The notes: generated by a model from the sequence alone, not told the origin. A stretch of DNA of 64,000 nucleotides from Planctomycetota bacterium (GCA_020638795.1 JACKHW010000002.1:640316-704315), one strand, 5' to 3'. Counted from the stretch's first letter, positions 34,306 through 43,832 are shown. Program-made: numbers and translations.

Positions 34306-36645
34306 ATGACCTCGTTCGATATCGCGAGCACGAGTGCGCTCAAGCGCACCTGGTTGTTTGCAATCCTCGCCTTCACAGGTGGCTGTTCTGCCACGACCCA
34401 ACACGAATTCGCCAATGCCGGCGCACCGAATCCCGGCATGACCGAAGGTGGCAAATGTCCGCTCGGCCATGATGCGCAGGACATGCAAGGCGCGAGCATG
34501 CGCAACACGGCCGCAGGTGCCATGTCCATCGGCGACTGGTGGCCGAACATGCTCAACCTGCAGATCCTTCATCAGAACTCGCCGGCCGGGAATCCGATGG
34601 GCGAGGACTTCGACTACGCGAAGGAGTTCTCCTCGCTCGATCTCGCGGCCGTCAAGAAGGACATCGAGAAGGTCCTCACGACGTCGCAGGACTGGTGGCC
34701 GGCCGACTGGGGTCACTACGGTGGCTTGATGATCCGCCTCGCGTGGCACAGTGCCGGGACGTACCGCACGACCGATGGGCGTGGTGGTTCGGCGGATGGC
34801 ACGATCCGATTCGCTCCACTCAACAGCTGGCCCGACAACGCCAACCTCGACAAAGCGCGTCGCCTCCTCTGGCCGATCAAGCAGAAGTACGGCCGCAAGA
34901 TCTCGTGGGCGGACTTGATGGTGCTGACCGGCAACGTCGCGCTCGAGTCGATGGGCTTCGAGACCTTCGGCTTCGCCGGTGGTCGTGAGGACGTTTGGGA
35001 GCCGCAGGGCGACGTCTTCTGGGGACCGGAGTCCAAGTGGCTCGGAGACAAGCGCTTCTCCGAAGATCGCGAACTCAGCAACCCGCTCGCCGCGTCGCAG
35101 ATGGGGCTGATCTACGTCAATCCGGAAGGCCCCAACGGGAATCCCGATCCGGTCGCCGCCGCGCACGACATCCGCGTCACGTTCGGCCGCATGGCGATGA
35201 ACGACGAGGAGACGGTCGCGTTGATCGCCGGTGGACACACGCTCGGCAAGACGCACGGTGCCGCGACGCCCAACGGGAACGTCGGCCCCGAGCCCGAAGG
35301 TGCTCCGATCGAGCAACAGGGCCTCGGTTGGAAGAACGCGTACGGCACCGGCAAGGGCGCCGACACGATCACGAGTGGACTCGAAGGCGCGTGGACGACG
35401 ACGCCGATCAAGTGGTCGCAAGGGTATTTCCGCAACCTCTTCAAGTACGAGTGGCAGCTCACGAAGAGCCCGGCCGGCGCGAATCAGTGGATCCCGAAGG
35501 GCGACGTCAAGCCGAACGTTCCGGACGCGCACATCGAGGGCAAGAAAAACCTGCCCGTGATGCTGACGACCGACCTCGCGCTGATCATGGACCCCGCGTA
35601 TCGCAAGATCTCGCAGCGCTTCCATGACAACCCTGCGGAGTTCGACGCGGCGTTCGCGCGCGCTTGGTACAAACTCACGCATCGCGACATGGGTCCGCAC
35701 AGCCGCTTGCTCGGCAGCGAAGTGCCGCCCGCGCAGCTGTGGCAGGACCCGGTCCCGGACGTCGATCATGACTTGATCGGCGACTCGGACATCGAGGACC
35801 TCAAGAACCGCATCAAGAACTCCGGCATCAGCGTCGCGGATCTCGTGCGCACGGCTTGGGCGTCGGCGTCGACGTTCCGAGGCACGGACATGCGCGGCGG
35901 GGCCAACGGTGCCCGCATCCGGCTCGAGCCGCAGAAGAGCTGGGCCGTCAACGAACCCGCAAAGCTCGCGTCCGTGCTCGCCAAGCTCGAAGAGGTCCAC
36001 AAGGACTTCGAGTCGACCGGCAAGCGCGTCTCGCACGCCGACGTCATCGTGCTCGCGGGTTGCGCCGGCATCGAAATGGCCGCAAAGGCTGCTGGCTACG
36101 ACGTGACGGTTCCGTTCGAGCCGGGTCGCACGGACGCGACGCAGGACATGACCGACGTCGAATCCTTCGCGGTGCTCGAGCCCAAGGTCGACGGTTTCCG
36201 CAACTACATGACGGGTAATGCCGACCGTCCGGCTCCCGAAGTGCTCGTCGATCAGGCGCAGAAGCTCTCGCTCAGTGCGCCCGAGATGACCGCCCTCGTC
36301 GGTGGCTTGCGTGTGCTCGGCGCGAATCACGGCATGTCGAAGCACGGCGTGTTCACGTCACGTGTCGGCGCACTGACCAACGACTTCTTCACCAATCTGC
36401 TCGACAACTCGACGGTCTGGACGAAGGGCGATGGGGACCGCTACGAAGGGCGTGACCGCGACAGTGGCGCGATGCGCTGGACCGCAACGTCCTGCGACCT
36501 GATCTTCGGCGCCAACTCGCAGTTGCGTGCGATTGCCGAGGTCTACGCGAGCGAAGACGGTGCGCAGAAGTTCGTCGACGACTTCGTCGCGGCGTGGACG
36601 AAGGTCATGAACAGCGACCGTTTCGATCTCGTCGCGCGCAACTGA
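34306..36645 (+). CDS. katG: Catalase-peroxidase, apparently exported
   Basis: Bifunctional haem catalase-peroxidase that removes hydrogen peroxide. The 779 residues cover both family halves. Key parts are RLAWHSAGTYR (distal Arg, Trp and His near residue 147), the GLIYVNPEGPNG Tyr of the Met-Tyr-Trp adduct, and ALIAGGHTLGKTHGA with the proximal His near 309. The second, haemless half follows. The ATG at 34306 has AGGAG 5 nt upstream; a GTG two codons earlier is the frame's first start. Unlike most KatG it has an N-terminal hydrophobic stretch (TWLFAILAFTGGC) after Lys-Arg, so it looks like a Sec signal, possibly lipoprotein-like although the lipobox is poor. It is downstream of a Fur-family gene. 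Confidence 0.96.
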   Translation: MTSFDIASTSALKRTWLFAILAFTGGCSATTQHEFANAGAPNPGMTEGGKCPLGHDAQDMQGASMRNTAAGAMSIGDWWPNMLNLQILHQNSPAGNPMGEDFDYAKEFSSLDLAAVKKDIEKVLTTSQDWWPADWGHYGGLMIRLAWHSAGTYRTTDGRGGSADGTIRFAPLNSWPDNANLDKARRLLWPIKQKYGRKISWADLMVLTGNVALESMGFETFGFAGGREDVWEPQGDVFWGPESKWLGDKRFSEDRELSNPLAASQMGLIYVNPEGPNGNPDPVAAAHDIRVTFGRMAMNDEETVALIAGGHTLGKTHGAATPNGNVGPEPEGAPIEQQGLGWKNAYGTGKGADTITSGLEGAWTTTPIKWSQGYFRNLFKYEWQLTKSPAGANQWIPKGDVKPNVPDAHIEGKKNLPVMLTTDLALIMDPAYRKISQRFHDNPAEFDAAFARAWYKLTHRDMGPHSRLLGSEVPPAQLWQDPVPDVDHDLIGDSDIEDLKNRIKNSGISVADLVRTAWASASTFRGTDMRGGANGARIRLEPQKSWAVNEPAKLASVLAKLEEVHKDFESTGKRVSHADVIVLAGCAGIEMAAKAAGYDVTVPFEPGRTDATQDMTDVESFAVLEPKVDGFRNYMTGNADRPAPEVLVDQAQKLSLSAPEMTALVGGLRVLGANHGMSKHGVFTSRVGALTNDFFTNLLDNSTVWTKGDGDRYEGRDRDSGAMRWTATSCDLIFGANSQLRAIAEVYASEDGAQKFVDDFVAAWTKVMNSDRFDLVARN

Positions 36646-36667
36646 AACGCGCGATCGCCACGTCCAT

Positions 36668-36700
36668 CAGCGCTTCGCGCCTTCCTTGCGCGAAGCGCTG
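36668..36700 (+). terminator. Hairpin after katG
   Basis: A perfect 13-bp stem (36668-36680 with 36688-36700, CAGCGCTTCGCGC and its complement) around a 7-nt loop, starting 22 bp after the katG stop. It is followed by a weak T-poor sequence (TTCACATACG), so it is a terminator-like hairpin without a good U-tract. Confidence 0.65.
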
Positions 36701-36782
36701 TTCACATACGCGCCTTCGGTCTGCGCAGACGACACGGCGATGGTGCATGCTCCTCGCGATCGTGGATATACGGAGGAGTTCG

Positions 36783-38579
36783 ATGTCCCGGGCTTGGTAT
36801 CATCCGCGCATGGACAGAGGTGCAGCGAAGTCTGACGGTGATCGAAGCGGTGCGGCGATGGGTTCGGTGAGTGCGAACGATGCCGCGATTCTCGAGGCGT
36901 TCGAAGAAGCGCCCGCACCGTTGCTGCCCTTGCTGCACGCCTTCCACGATCGCGACGGCTATCTCTCCGAAACCTCGATTCGCGTCGTCGCGGACGCGCT
37001 GCGCATCCCACTCGCGGATCTCTACGGGACGGTGACGTTCTACGACCATTTCGCGCGTTTCCCTCCCGGAAAGTCGGCGCCGCGCGTTTGCAACGGTCCC
37101 GTCTGCATGTTGAATGGCGCGCCAGCAATCCTCGATGCGATGCGCAAGGACGGTGCGACGCCGATGCCGTGCGCGGGTCGCTGTGACGATCCGTGTCCGG
37201 TCATCCTCGGTGACGACGTCGTCGTCGGCACGAGTGCGACGACGCTCGAGAACCGACCGACGTCGCTTCCGATCCCGAATCCCGGCGGTATCGAAGAGTG
37301 CCTCTTTCACGCGATTCGCGATCCGCAGCGCAAGACGCTCGACGGCTATCTCGCGACCGGTGGGATGACGGCGCTCGAACGTGCCGCGCAGCTGGGTACG
37401 GATGCGCTTCTCGAGACCATCACGGACAGCAAGCTCGCGGGGCGCGGTGGCGCGGGCTTCCCGACTGGCGTCAAGATGCGCGCGGTGCGGGACGCTGCGT
37501 GTGAGGTCTTGCGCACGACGAAGTACGGGGCGCAGAAGTACGTCGTTTGCAACGCGGACGAAGGGGAACCCGGTTGCTTCAAGGACCGAGTGCTCATGGA
37601 TCACGATCCGTTCGCGCTGATCGAGGGCATGGCGATCGCCGCGCTCGCGACTGGCGCGACGATCGGGTTCATCTACTTGCGCTACGAGTATCCGCAGACA
37701 CTGCGGGTGCTCGAGGACGCGATCGCTGCGTGTGCGGCGCGCGGCTTCCTCGGCAGCGACGTGACAGGGAGTGGCCAAGCATTCCATCTCCACGTGCGTC
37801 GCGGCGCAGGTGCGTACATCTGTGGAGAAGAGACTTCGCTGCTGAACAGCCTCGAGGGCAAGCATCCGTTCCCGCGAAACAAGCCTCCGTTCCCGACGAC
37901 GCACGGCTTCGACGGCATGCCGACGCTCGTCAACAACGTCGAGACGCTCTGCGCACTGCCGCGGATCGTCGTCGAGGGTGCCGCGTGGTATCGCGGCCTC
38001 GGCCTCGGCGATCATGCAGGGACCAAAATCATCTCGCTCTCGGGCGACGTTGCGAAACCGGGCAACTACGAGGTGCCATTCGGACTGCCCCTGAAGACCC
38101 TGATCGAGGAGTGGGCCGGCGGTGTTCCGAACGGACGGCGCGTGCAAGCCGTCACGATGGCCGGTCTCTCCGGCGGCTTCCTCGCTGGCGACGCGCTCGA
38201 CGTGACGCTCGACGAAGCGAGCGTTCGCAAGCACGGCAGCTTCCTCGGCGCGGGCGGGATCATGGTCTTCGACGACTCGCGCGGCATGGTCGAGGTCGCG
38301 CGTCAAGCGATGGACTTCTTCGCGCACGAATCGTGCGGCAAGTGCTTCCCGTGCCGCATCGGCACCAAGCGCTTGACCGAGCGACTCGAAGGGAGCGCGG
38401 GACCCGCCGCCCACGCGGACTTCGTCACCGAGCTCAGGGACATCAGCGAAGTCATGATGTCGACGAGTGCGTGCGGTCTCGGCGTAGCGGCACCACTCGT
38501 CGTGACGAGTTTGTTGCAGCACTTCCCCGACGCCGTCGCGCAGCACGTCACGTCGACGCGTTCGGGCAACGATGTCTGA
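36783..38579 (+). CDS. NuoE-NuoF fusion: NADH dehydrogenase/diaphorase flavoprotein
   Basis: The 598-residue protein joins a thioredoxin-like [2Fe-2S] NuoE domain (about 30-165; cluster Cys in VCNGPVC and PCAGRC) to a NuoF domain (about 190-590). The NuoF part has GRGGAGFPTGVKM (FMN), CNADEGEPGCFKDR, GAGAYICGEETSLLNSLEG (NADH) and SCGKCFPCRIGTKR plus a later Cys (SACGLG) for the 4Fe-4S cluster. ATG 36783 is chosen because GGAGGAG lies 4 nt upstream. Such fusions occur in NAD-linked formate dehydrogenases and hydrogenases (HoxF/FdsB types) and some complex I relatives, but no catalytic partner, NuoG or hydrogenase gene is beside it. It transfers electrons to or from NAD(H); the partner is unknown. 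Confidence 0.92.
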   Translation: MSRAWYHPRMDRGAAKSDGDRSGAAMGSVSANDAAILEAFEEAPAPLLPLLHAFHDRDGYLSETSIRVVADALRIPLADLYGTVTFYDHFARFPPGKSAPRVCNGPVCMLNGAPAILDAMRKDGATPMPCAGRCDDPCPVILGDDVVVGTSATTLENRPTSLPIPNPGGIEECLFHAIRDPQRKTLDGYLATGGMTALERAAQLGTDALLETITDSKLAGRGGAGFPTGVKMRAVRDAACEVLRTTKYGAQKYVVCNADEGEPGCFKDRVLMDHDPFALIEGMAIAALATGATIGFIYLRYEYPQTLRVLEDAIAACAARGFLGSDVTGSGQAFHLHVRRGAGAYICGEETSLLNSLEGKHPFPRNKPPFPTTHGFDGMPTLVNNVETLCALPRIVVEGAAWYRGLGLGDHAGTKIISLSGDVAKPGNYEVPFGLPLKTLIEEWAGGVPNGRRVQAVTMAGLSGGFLAGDALDVTLDEASVRKHGSFLGAGGIMVFDDSRGMVEVARQAMDFFAHESCGKCFPCRIGTKRLTERLEGSAGPAAHADFVTELRDISEVMMSTSACGLGVAAPLVVTSLLQHFPDAVAQHVTSTRSGNDV

Positions 38580-38919
38580 CGGCGTTCGGGTCGCAGCGCC
38601 GTTCTGGTTCGAGTGCCAGGCCGATGGCTGGCAACATTTCGACCCGGAGTCGTGGGGCGCGTGTCGTCGCTGGATCGAAGTACTAGAAGACCAGAAGGCT
38701 GCACGGCAGATCGATCGATACGAGTGCGGACGCGTCCTCGTCTACGACCGCGCGCACGCGCGGGATCGCTTCGGCATGCTGATTGGATTGACGTTCAGCA
38801 ACAAGGCGAAGTGGCAGAAGTTCTTCGCCGAGGTGTCGCTGTCGGATGTTGCGACCTTCGAGAAGGCGTGGCGTCGAGCGTTGCGGGAGGCCGACAACCG
38901 GCCAGGAGACGACACATGA
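38572..38919 (+). CDS. Small hypothetical protein overlapping the NuoEF gene
   Basis: A 115-residue cytoplasmic protein that I cannot assign. Its ATG at 38572 overlaps the end of the NuoEF frame by 8 bp and its stop overlaps the next gene's ATG as ATGA, so translation is probably coupled. It is Trp- and Cys-containing (FECQADGWQHFDPESWGACR), charged and without membrane segments or signal. Its tight placement suggests a helper or assembly factor for the flavoprotein, but nothing in the sequence proves this. Confidence 0.7.
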   Translation: MSDGVRVAAPFWFECQADGWQHFDPESWGACRRWIEVLEDQKAARQIDRYECGRVLVYDRAHARDRFGMLIGLTFSNKAKWQKFFAEVSLSDVATFEKAWRRALREADNRPGDDT

Positions 38920-39629
38920 GAGACCGAGCAGGTTCGATCCGGGAGATGGTCATGAAGTCGCGATGGTGCTCGGTGTTGTGGATTGTGGGGGTCTTCGTGC
39001 CGTCGCTTCTCGTGTCGGCGGTTGCACTGAACCCGGCGGTGGTTGCACAAGACGCGGCGGCTGGGCCACAACTCGTGGCGGCGGGTGCACAACGCGCGCA
39101 GACCGAATCAAGAACTGCACCAGCGACCTTCTTCCTCGTGCGGCACGCGGACCGTGACGGCAAGAAGGACGCGCTGACCGAAGACGGCAACCGTCGTGCG
39201 GAGGCGTTGCGGGACTTCCTGCTCAAGCAACGCGTGCGCGCGATCTATTCGACCGACACCAAGCGTACGATGGGCACCGCGCAGCCGACAGCCGCCGCGG
39301 CCAAGCTCGAGATCATCTCGTATCGCCCGCTACCAACGCCACCGAAGGAGTGGTTCGCCGCCATCGCGAAGAAGCACGCGGGCGAATCGGTCCTGATCGT
39401 CGGTCACTCCAACACGGTCGTGCCTTTCGTGCGCGCGCTCGGCGGGAAGACGGACTTCGAGTTCACCGAGGACGACTATCACCCGATGTTCATCGTGTCG
39501 TCGGACGGCAACGAGGGCCAAGCCGTGCGCATCAACTACGGAGAAGTGCCGGCGGAGCGCACGCCGGAAAAGCGCGAGACGAGACCGGAAGAGCCAGCAG
39601 GTCGTCGCAGAGCCGTCGAGCGGAAGTAG
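38916..39629 (+). CDS. Exported histidine phosphatase (phosphoglycerate-mutase/SixA-like)
   Basis: A 237-residue protein from ATG 38916, which overlaps the previous stop (ATGA); AGGAG is 8 nt upstream. A signal or anchor helix (WCSVLWIVGVFVPSLLVSAV) is followed by a low-complexity Ala/Gln stretch. The phosphatase fold follows, with the catalytic FLVRHADRDG (RH motif near residue 75), TEDGNRRAEALRDFL, YSTDTKRTMGTA and the second His in VLIVGHSNTV. The C-terminal tail is rich in Arg, Glu and Pro. Substrate unknown; SixA enzymes act on phosphohistidine proteins, others on small phosphate esters. An envelope location is inferred from the N-terminus. Confidence 0.83.
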   Translation: MRDRAGSIREMVMKSRWCSVLWIVGVFVPSLLVSAVALNPAVVAQDAAAGPQLVAAGAQRAQTESRTAPATFFLVRHADRDGKKDALTEDGNRRAEALRDFLLKQRVRAIYSTDTKRTMGTAQPTAAAAKLEIISYRPLPTPPKEWFAAIAKKHAGESVLIVGHSNTVVPFVRALGGKTDFEFTEDDYHPMFIVSSDGNEGQAVRINYGEVPAERTPEKRETRPEEPAGRRRAVERK

Positions 39630-39677
39630 CTCGTTGGCAGAAGCCGAGGAGCGAAGACTTGGGTGAAGTCCTCGCCG

Positions 39678-40340
39678 TCACCAGCGCTCCATCGCGAATG
39701 GCGCCAAAGCCGGGTGCACGGCATCTCGCCAACGCTCGCCCACGATGCTCTCGAATGCCGTGCGCATCTGCAACGCGGCTCGCGATGGCTCGAGGCCACC
39801 GACTCCGGTTCCCATGCCTGCGAGCGCCACGCTTCGGATCGTTGCGGGATGCTCTGCGCGCCACTGTGCGAGCGCGACGAGTGCTGCACGAGTCGCCAAG
39901 TAGGCCGCGAGGTTCGGGGCTGGTCCGGGGACGCGCATCGTCGGCGCGAAGATCAGATGGTGGCAGCGCGTCGCGCGGTCGATCGGCATGACGAACGCGC
40001 TGCCGACCGGCACTTCGCCGAACCATGCGTCTGCGATGCGCTTCTGCACGGCGCGTTGTGCTCGACCCTCGTGAAAATCGTCGACTGCCTTGTCGAAGCC
40101 GCCACCCATGTCCCCGAAACTGTTCCCGGGGCAGACGATGGCATCCGTCGATGCATCGAGCAGGTTCCCGCAGACGACCTCGACACCGTCCACGCCGCGA
40201 AATGCCGTGGCAAGTGCTTCGGCAACGTTGCGATCGCGATCGCCGACGAGGAACCGGACGTTCCATGAGTTGTCACGACTGGCACGTTCGAGAACTTGCA
40301 AGCGCATCCGTCGGATCCTGTTGACGATGACGTGGAACAT
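39678..40340 (-). CDS. Macro-domain (ADP-ribose-binding) protein
   Basis: A 220-residue protein resembling macro domains. Blocks include VVCGNLLDASTDAIVCPGNS, GDMGGGFDKAVDDF (the glycine-rich ADP-ribose loop), HHLIFAPTMRVPG, AAYLATRAALVALAQW and the second loop VALAGMGTGVGGLEPS. Such proteins bind or hydrolyse ADP-ribose derivatives, but the exact activity cannot be told. The first codon of the longest frame is TTG (40355); I prefer ATG 40340, with ATG 40307 also possible. It is convergent with the phosphatase gene. Confidence 0.77.
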   Translation of the reverse strand: MFHVIVNRIRRMRLQVLERASRDNSWNVRFLVGDRDRNVAEALATAFRGVDGVEVVCGNLLDASTDAIVCPGNSFGDMGGGFDKAVDDFHEGRAQRAVQKRIADAWFGEVPVGSAFVMPIDRATRCHHLIFAPTMRVPGPAPNLAAYLATRAALVALAQWRAEHPATIRSVALAGMGTGVGGLEPSRAALQMRTAFESIVGERWRDAVHPALAPFAMERW

Positions 40341-40384
40341 GTCGCGTGTCGTCAACAGAGTGTACCGCTATGGCAGTGCGGGGG

Positions 40385-40951
40385 TCAGTCCGACTTGGTG
40401 CGGGCATTTTCGAGTTCCGGATCCGGCCACCGGTGGGGGACGCGACGGACCTTCGCGGTCTCGTACCCCTGACGCCGTAGCTCTTCGACGAGCATCGCGA
40501 ACTCGCGTTCCGAGATCCTAGGATCGCGCGTCATGATCCACGCGTAGTCGCGGGCGGTCCGCCCGATGATCGTCGTGCGATAGTTGTCGTCGAGATACGT
40601 GATCAGATACTCGAGCTTGAACGGCCACCACCAGGCGAAGCGCATGCCCCACGTGGCCTGCGTCGTCGTGTCGGTCACGTAGCCCGTCGGGTGCATCGAT
40701 TCGATCGGTCCGTCGAACCCGCCGTCACGAAACGTGTAGGTCGTCAAGATCTCGCCATCTTCGCCGCGGCGGTAGCTTTCGACGGCGTTGTAAGCGCTTG
40801 CTTCTGACGACGCCGGGATATGTCCGATGACGTACCAATCACCCAGGAAGCGGTCGAGATCGACGGACTGCACGGTCGGCAGTGGGGGATAGGACGTGCA
40901 GCTCGCGGTCAGCGCGAGCAAGAACAGAGCGAAGGCGTAGAGCGGCCGCAT
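40385..40951 (-). CDS. blc: Lipocalin-family outer-membrane-type lipoprotein
   Basis: A 188-residue Blc-like lipocalin. The N-terminus MRPLYAFALFLLALTASCTS has a lipobox (LTASC). The lipocalin SCR1 motif appears as LDRFLGDWYVIGHIP, followed by the alternating strands of an eight-stranded barrel and the conserved YAWIMTRDP near residue 140. Bacterial lipocalins bind fatty acids or lysophospholipids in the envelope and are often stress-induced. It lies 44 bp from the macro gene start on the same strand, so the two may be co-expressed. The gene symbol is by family likeness. Confidence 0.88.
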   Translation of the reverse strand: MRPLYAFALFLLALTASCTSYPPLPTVQSVDLDRFLGDWYVIGHIPASSEASAYNAVESYRRGEDGEILTTYTFRDGGFDGPIESMHPTGYVTDTTTQATWGMRFAWWWPFKLEYLITYLDDNYRTTIIGRTARDYAWIMTRDPRISEREFAMLVEELRRQGYETAKVRRVPHRWPDPELENARTKSD

Positions 40952-41033
40952 GGTGGCACCTGGGCCGACGTATCACCGGGATCAAGCGAATCGGTCTGGC
41001 GGAAAGATGTGTCCAACGCCTTCACCAACATGA

Positions 41034-43832
41034 TCAACGCGATGTCGATCGGCGAGTCGTGCTCCAAGATGGTGCAACTGCTTGCCAGACCTGTCCCAGA
41101 GCGAACGGAACGAGGCTGGCACCGAGCGCGAGTGCCCATCCATCGGCTCTCGGATCGACGAGGCTGAGCACGCGTGCAAGCGGGCGCACGAACACCGCCA
41201 CGAACACTAGAAGGCTGCACAGGACGAGTGCACCCCAGATCCATCGATTGCGCGTGACCTCGTTGACGATCCATCCCGATGAAGGATTCCGCATCGAGAA
41301 GACGTGCCAAAGCTGCGCGAACGCGAGGGTGAGGAAGGCGATCATCGCGGCGCGTTCCGGCGTCGCATCGAGTCGGCCTACGGCGAAGTGCATGGCGCCG
41401 AGTACGACCGCAGCGATCAGCGCGCCGAACGCGAAGATCGCCGTCCAATGATGTCTTGTGAGGAGTGGCTCGCGCGGATCCCGTGGTGGCTGGAACATCA
41501 GTGCTCGACTTCCCTCACAGGCGCCGAGTGCGAGCGCCGGAAAGACGTCTGTGACGAAGTTGAGGAAGAGGATCTGCAACGGCAGCAGTGGCTGCGGCCC
41601 AGCGATGATCGCGCCAGCGGCGACGACGAGAACCTCGCTCACGTTGCACGACATCAGGTAAACGACGAACTTGCGCAGGTTGTCGAACGTCGTGCGCCCG
41701 ACTTCGATCGCGACGACGATCGTGCCGAGTTCGTCGTTCTGCAACACGATGTCGGCCGCGTCGCATGCGACTTGGGTTCCGCGGAGGCCCATCGCCACCC
41801 CGATGTCGGCCTTCTCGAGAGCGGGGGCGTCATTGACCCCGTCGCCTGTCATCGCGACCACTGCTCCGCTGCGCTGGTGGAGATCGATGAGGTCGAGTTT
41901 CGCTCTTGGATCGACGCGCGCGAAGACCGAAGCGCTCAGCAAGTCTCGTGTTCGCTCCTCGCTCTCCGTCGCGAAGTTGCCCAGTTGACGCCCGTCGATG
42001 GCAGCGCTCGCGCGTTCGTCCCCTTCGTCGACCAAGCCGACGGCAGAAGCCACGTTCCATGCTGTCGAAGCATGATCGCCGGTGACCATGACGACGCGAA
42101 TGCCAGCGCGGTGGAACTCTTCGATCGCCTTACGTGCGTTCGCGCGTGGGGGATCGAAGAACGCGACGAGGCCGAGCAGCGTGAGGTCCTCGAACGCGAA
42201 CGCATCGGGGGTCGCGACTTGGGAGCTCGCGAGGGCGAGGACACGTTCTCCCTTGGCGGCCATCCGCTCTGCGGCCGCGAGCCATTCCGAGCGAGCGGCT
42301 TCCGTGAGCGCTTCGGGTCGTGCCGCGCCCCGGACGTGCGTGCAACACGGGACGATGGCTTCGGGTGCGCCCTTGACCGCAGCGACGTACCTTCTCGCGT
42401 CCGAGGCCAGGTTGCCGTTCGTCGTGTGCACTCGAGACGCCGCATCTCGCTGGGTGGCATCGTGCAGAGTTGCCATGCGCTTCGACTCGGAGTCGAACGC
42501 GATCTCGCGGACCTCGGGCCAAGCTGCGCGTAGCGCTTCGCGCGTGAGACCGGCTTTGTGTCCTGCAATCAGGAGTGCGACTTCGGTCGGGTCGCCCGCA
42601 CTTTCGGTCGTGCCGCTCGATATGTCCAGCGAAGCGTTGTTGCAGAGCACCGCAGTTCGCAGCGCGTCGATCAGCTCGGGCACGTCTCGGGGGCGAACAG
42701 CTCGATCGTCGAGCCGAAAGCCACCTACCGTTTCGAGCCCTGTCCCCTCGATCGTGACGCGTCCGCGATCGAGCCGGATCTCGACCGCGGTCATGCGGTT
42801 CTCGGTCAGTGTGCCCGTCTTGTCGGTGAGGATCGTGGTCGTCGAACCCAGTGTCTCGACAGCGGCAAGCTTCTCGACGAGTGCGCCGTGCTCCGCCATG
42901 CGGCGCATGCCGCGTGCAAGCGCGAGCGTGGCGACGATCGGGAGCCCTTCGGGGATCGTCGCGACGGCGAGCGCGATTGCGATCTCCAACGCGAACCAGG
43001 CTTCGCGACCGCCTGCGATGAAGAGGATCGCGATCACGACAGCGATTCCGCAGGTCACGAAGACGAGCGTTCGCGCGAGGCGGGCAAGGCGCGTTTCGAG
43101 GGGCGTGACGCTCGCTTCGGCAGTCTCGACGAGTGACGAAATCGTTCCGAGTTCGGTGTTCATCCCGGTGGCGACGACAACGGCCTCGGCAGAACCGCGC
43201 GTGATCGCCGTGCCCTTGAAGAGCATCGACGTGCGATCGGCGAGCAGCGACTCCACGTCGACCGGATCCGGGGTTTTCGACACCGGTAGCGATTCGCCGG
43301 TCAACGTCGACTCGTCGACCATGAGGCGCGATGCCTCGAGCAGTCTCACGTCGGCAGTCAGCACATCGCCCGCGTCGAGGATGATGATGTCGCCCGGCAC
43401 CAGGTCTTCGGCGGGGATCGACCTCACATGCCCCTCACGCCGCGCGACGGTCTCTTGGCGGCCAAGTTCTCGCAGGGCTTCCATCGAACGGAGCGCCCGA
43501 TGCTCGGTCCAGAACCCGATGGCCGCGTTGATCACGATCACCACGATGATCGCTGCCGACTCGATGTGTTCTCCGAACGCGAGAGCGAGCACGGCAGCGA
43601 CAACGAGCAGCCACGTGATCGGACTGGCGAACTGATCGCGCAGGATCAACCACGAGCTGCGTCGCGCCGCGACTTGCAGCGCGTTCTTCCCGTAGCGCTC
43701 GAGACGTCGATGCGCTTCGCGCTCCGTCAATCCATCGACGCACGATTCCAGGGCGGTCAGAACGCTCGTCGGCGAGCCTGCCCAGGGTGTTCGAAGGTCT
43801 GCTTGCTGCTTTGCGTGCAACGGTCCCTTCAT
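41034..43832 (-). CDS. P-type cation ATPase (Ca2+/Na+-type, P2A-like)
   Basis: The 932-residue pump starts at ATG 43832 (MKGPLHAKQQADLRTPWAGS), not at the longer frame (44330), which overlaps the next gene. It has a cation ATPase N-terminus (VDGLTEREAHRRLERYGKNAL), the actuator DESTLTGESLPV, the membrane PEGLP motif, the phosphorylated Asp in DKTGTLT, the VKGAPE nucleotide site and the hinge TGDGVNDAPAL. The M5/M6 residues NVSEVL and NFVTD match the Ca2+ site II of SERCA/PacL-type pumps, but the expected M8 Glu appears to be replaced in AQLWHVFSM. A Ca2+ or Na+ exporter is likely; the ion is not certain. It ends near 41034, 82 bp from the lipocalin start. Confidence 0.93.
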   Translation of the reverse strand: MKGPLHAKQQADLRTPWAGSPTSVLTALESCVDGLTEREAHRRLERYGKNALQVAARRSSWLILRDQFASPITWLLVVAAVLALAFGEHIESAAIIVVIVINAAIGFWTEHRALRSMEALRELGRQETVARREGHVRSIPAEDLVPGDIIILDAGDVLTADVRLLEASRLMVDESTLTGESLPVSKTPDPVDVESLLADRTSMLFKGTAITRGSAEAVVVATGMNTELGTISSLVETAEASVTPLETRLARLARTLVFVTCGIAVVIAILFIAGGREAWFALEIAIALAVATIPEGLPIVATLALARGMRRMAEHGALVEKLAAVETLGSTTTILTDKTGTLTENRMTAVEIRLDRGRVTIEGTGLETVGGFRLDDRAVRPRDVPELIDALRTAVLCNNASLDISSGTTESAGDPTEVALLIAGHKAGLTREALRAAWPEVREIAFDSESKRMATLHDATQRDAASRVHTTNGNLASDARRYVAAVKGAPEAIVPCCTHVRGAARPEALTEAARSEWLAAAERMAAKGERVLALASSQVATPDAFAFEDLTLLGLVAFFDPPRANARKAIEEFHRAGIRVVMVTGDHASTAWNVASAVGLVDEGDERASAAIDGRQLGNFATESEERTRDLLSASVFARVDPRAKLDLIDLHQRSGAVVAMTGDGVNDAPALEKADIGVAMGLRGTQVACDAADIVLQNDELGTIVVAIEVGRTTFDNLRKFVVYLMSCNVSEVLVVAAGAIIAGPQPLLPLQILFLNFVTDVFPALALGACEGSRALMFQPPRDPREPLLTRHHWTAIFAFGALIAAVVLGAMHFAVGRLDATPERAAMIAFLTLAFAQLWHVFSMRNPSSGWIVNEVTRNRWIWGALVLCSLLVFVAVFVRPLARVLSLVDPRADGWALALGASLVPFALGQVWQAVAPSWSTTRRSTSR

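Noticed and set aside
34294..36345. Long open frame (683 codons) antisense to katG
   Set aside because: GC-rich third positions leave the opposite strand open; the composition is Arg/Asp/His-rich with no family, while katG is certain.
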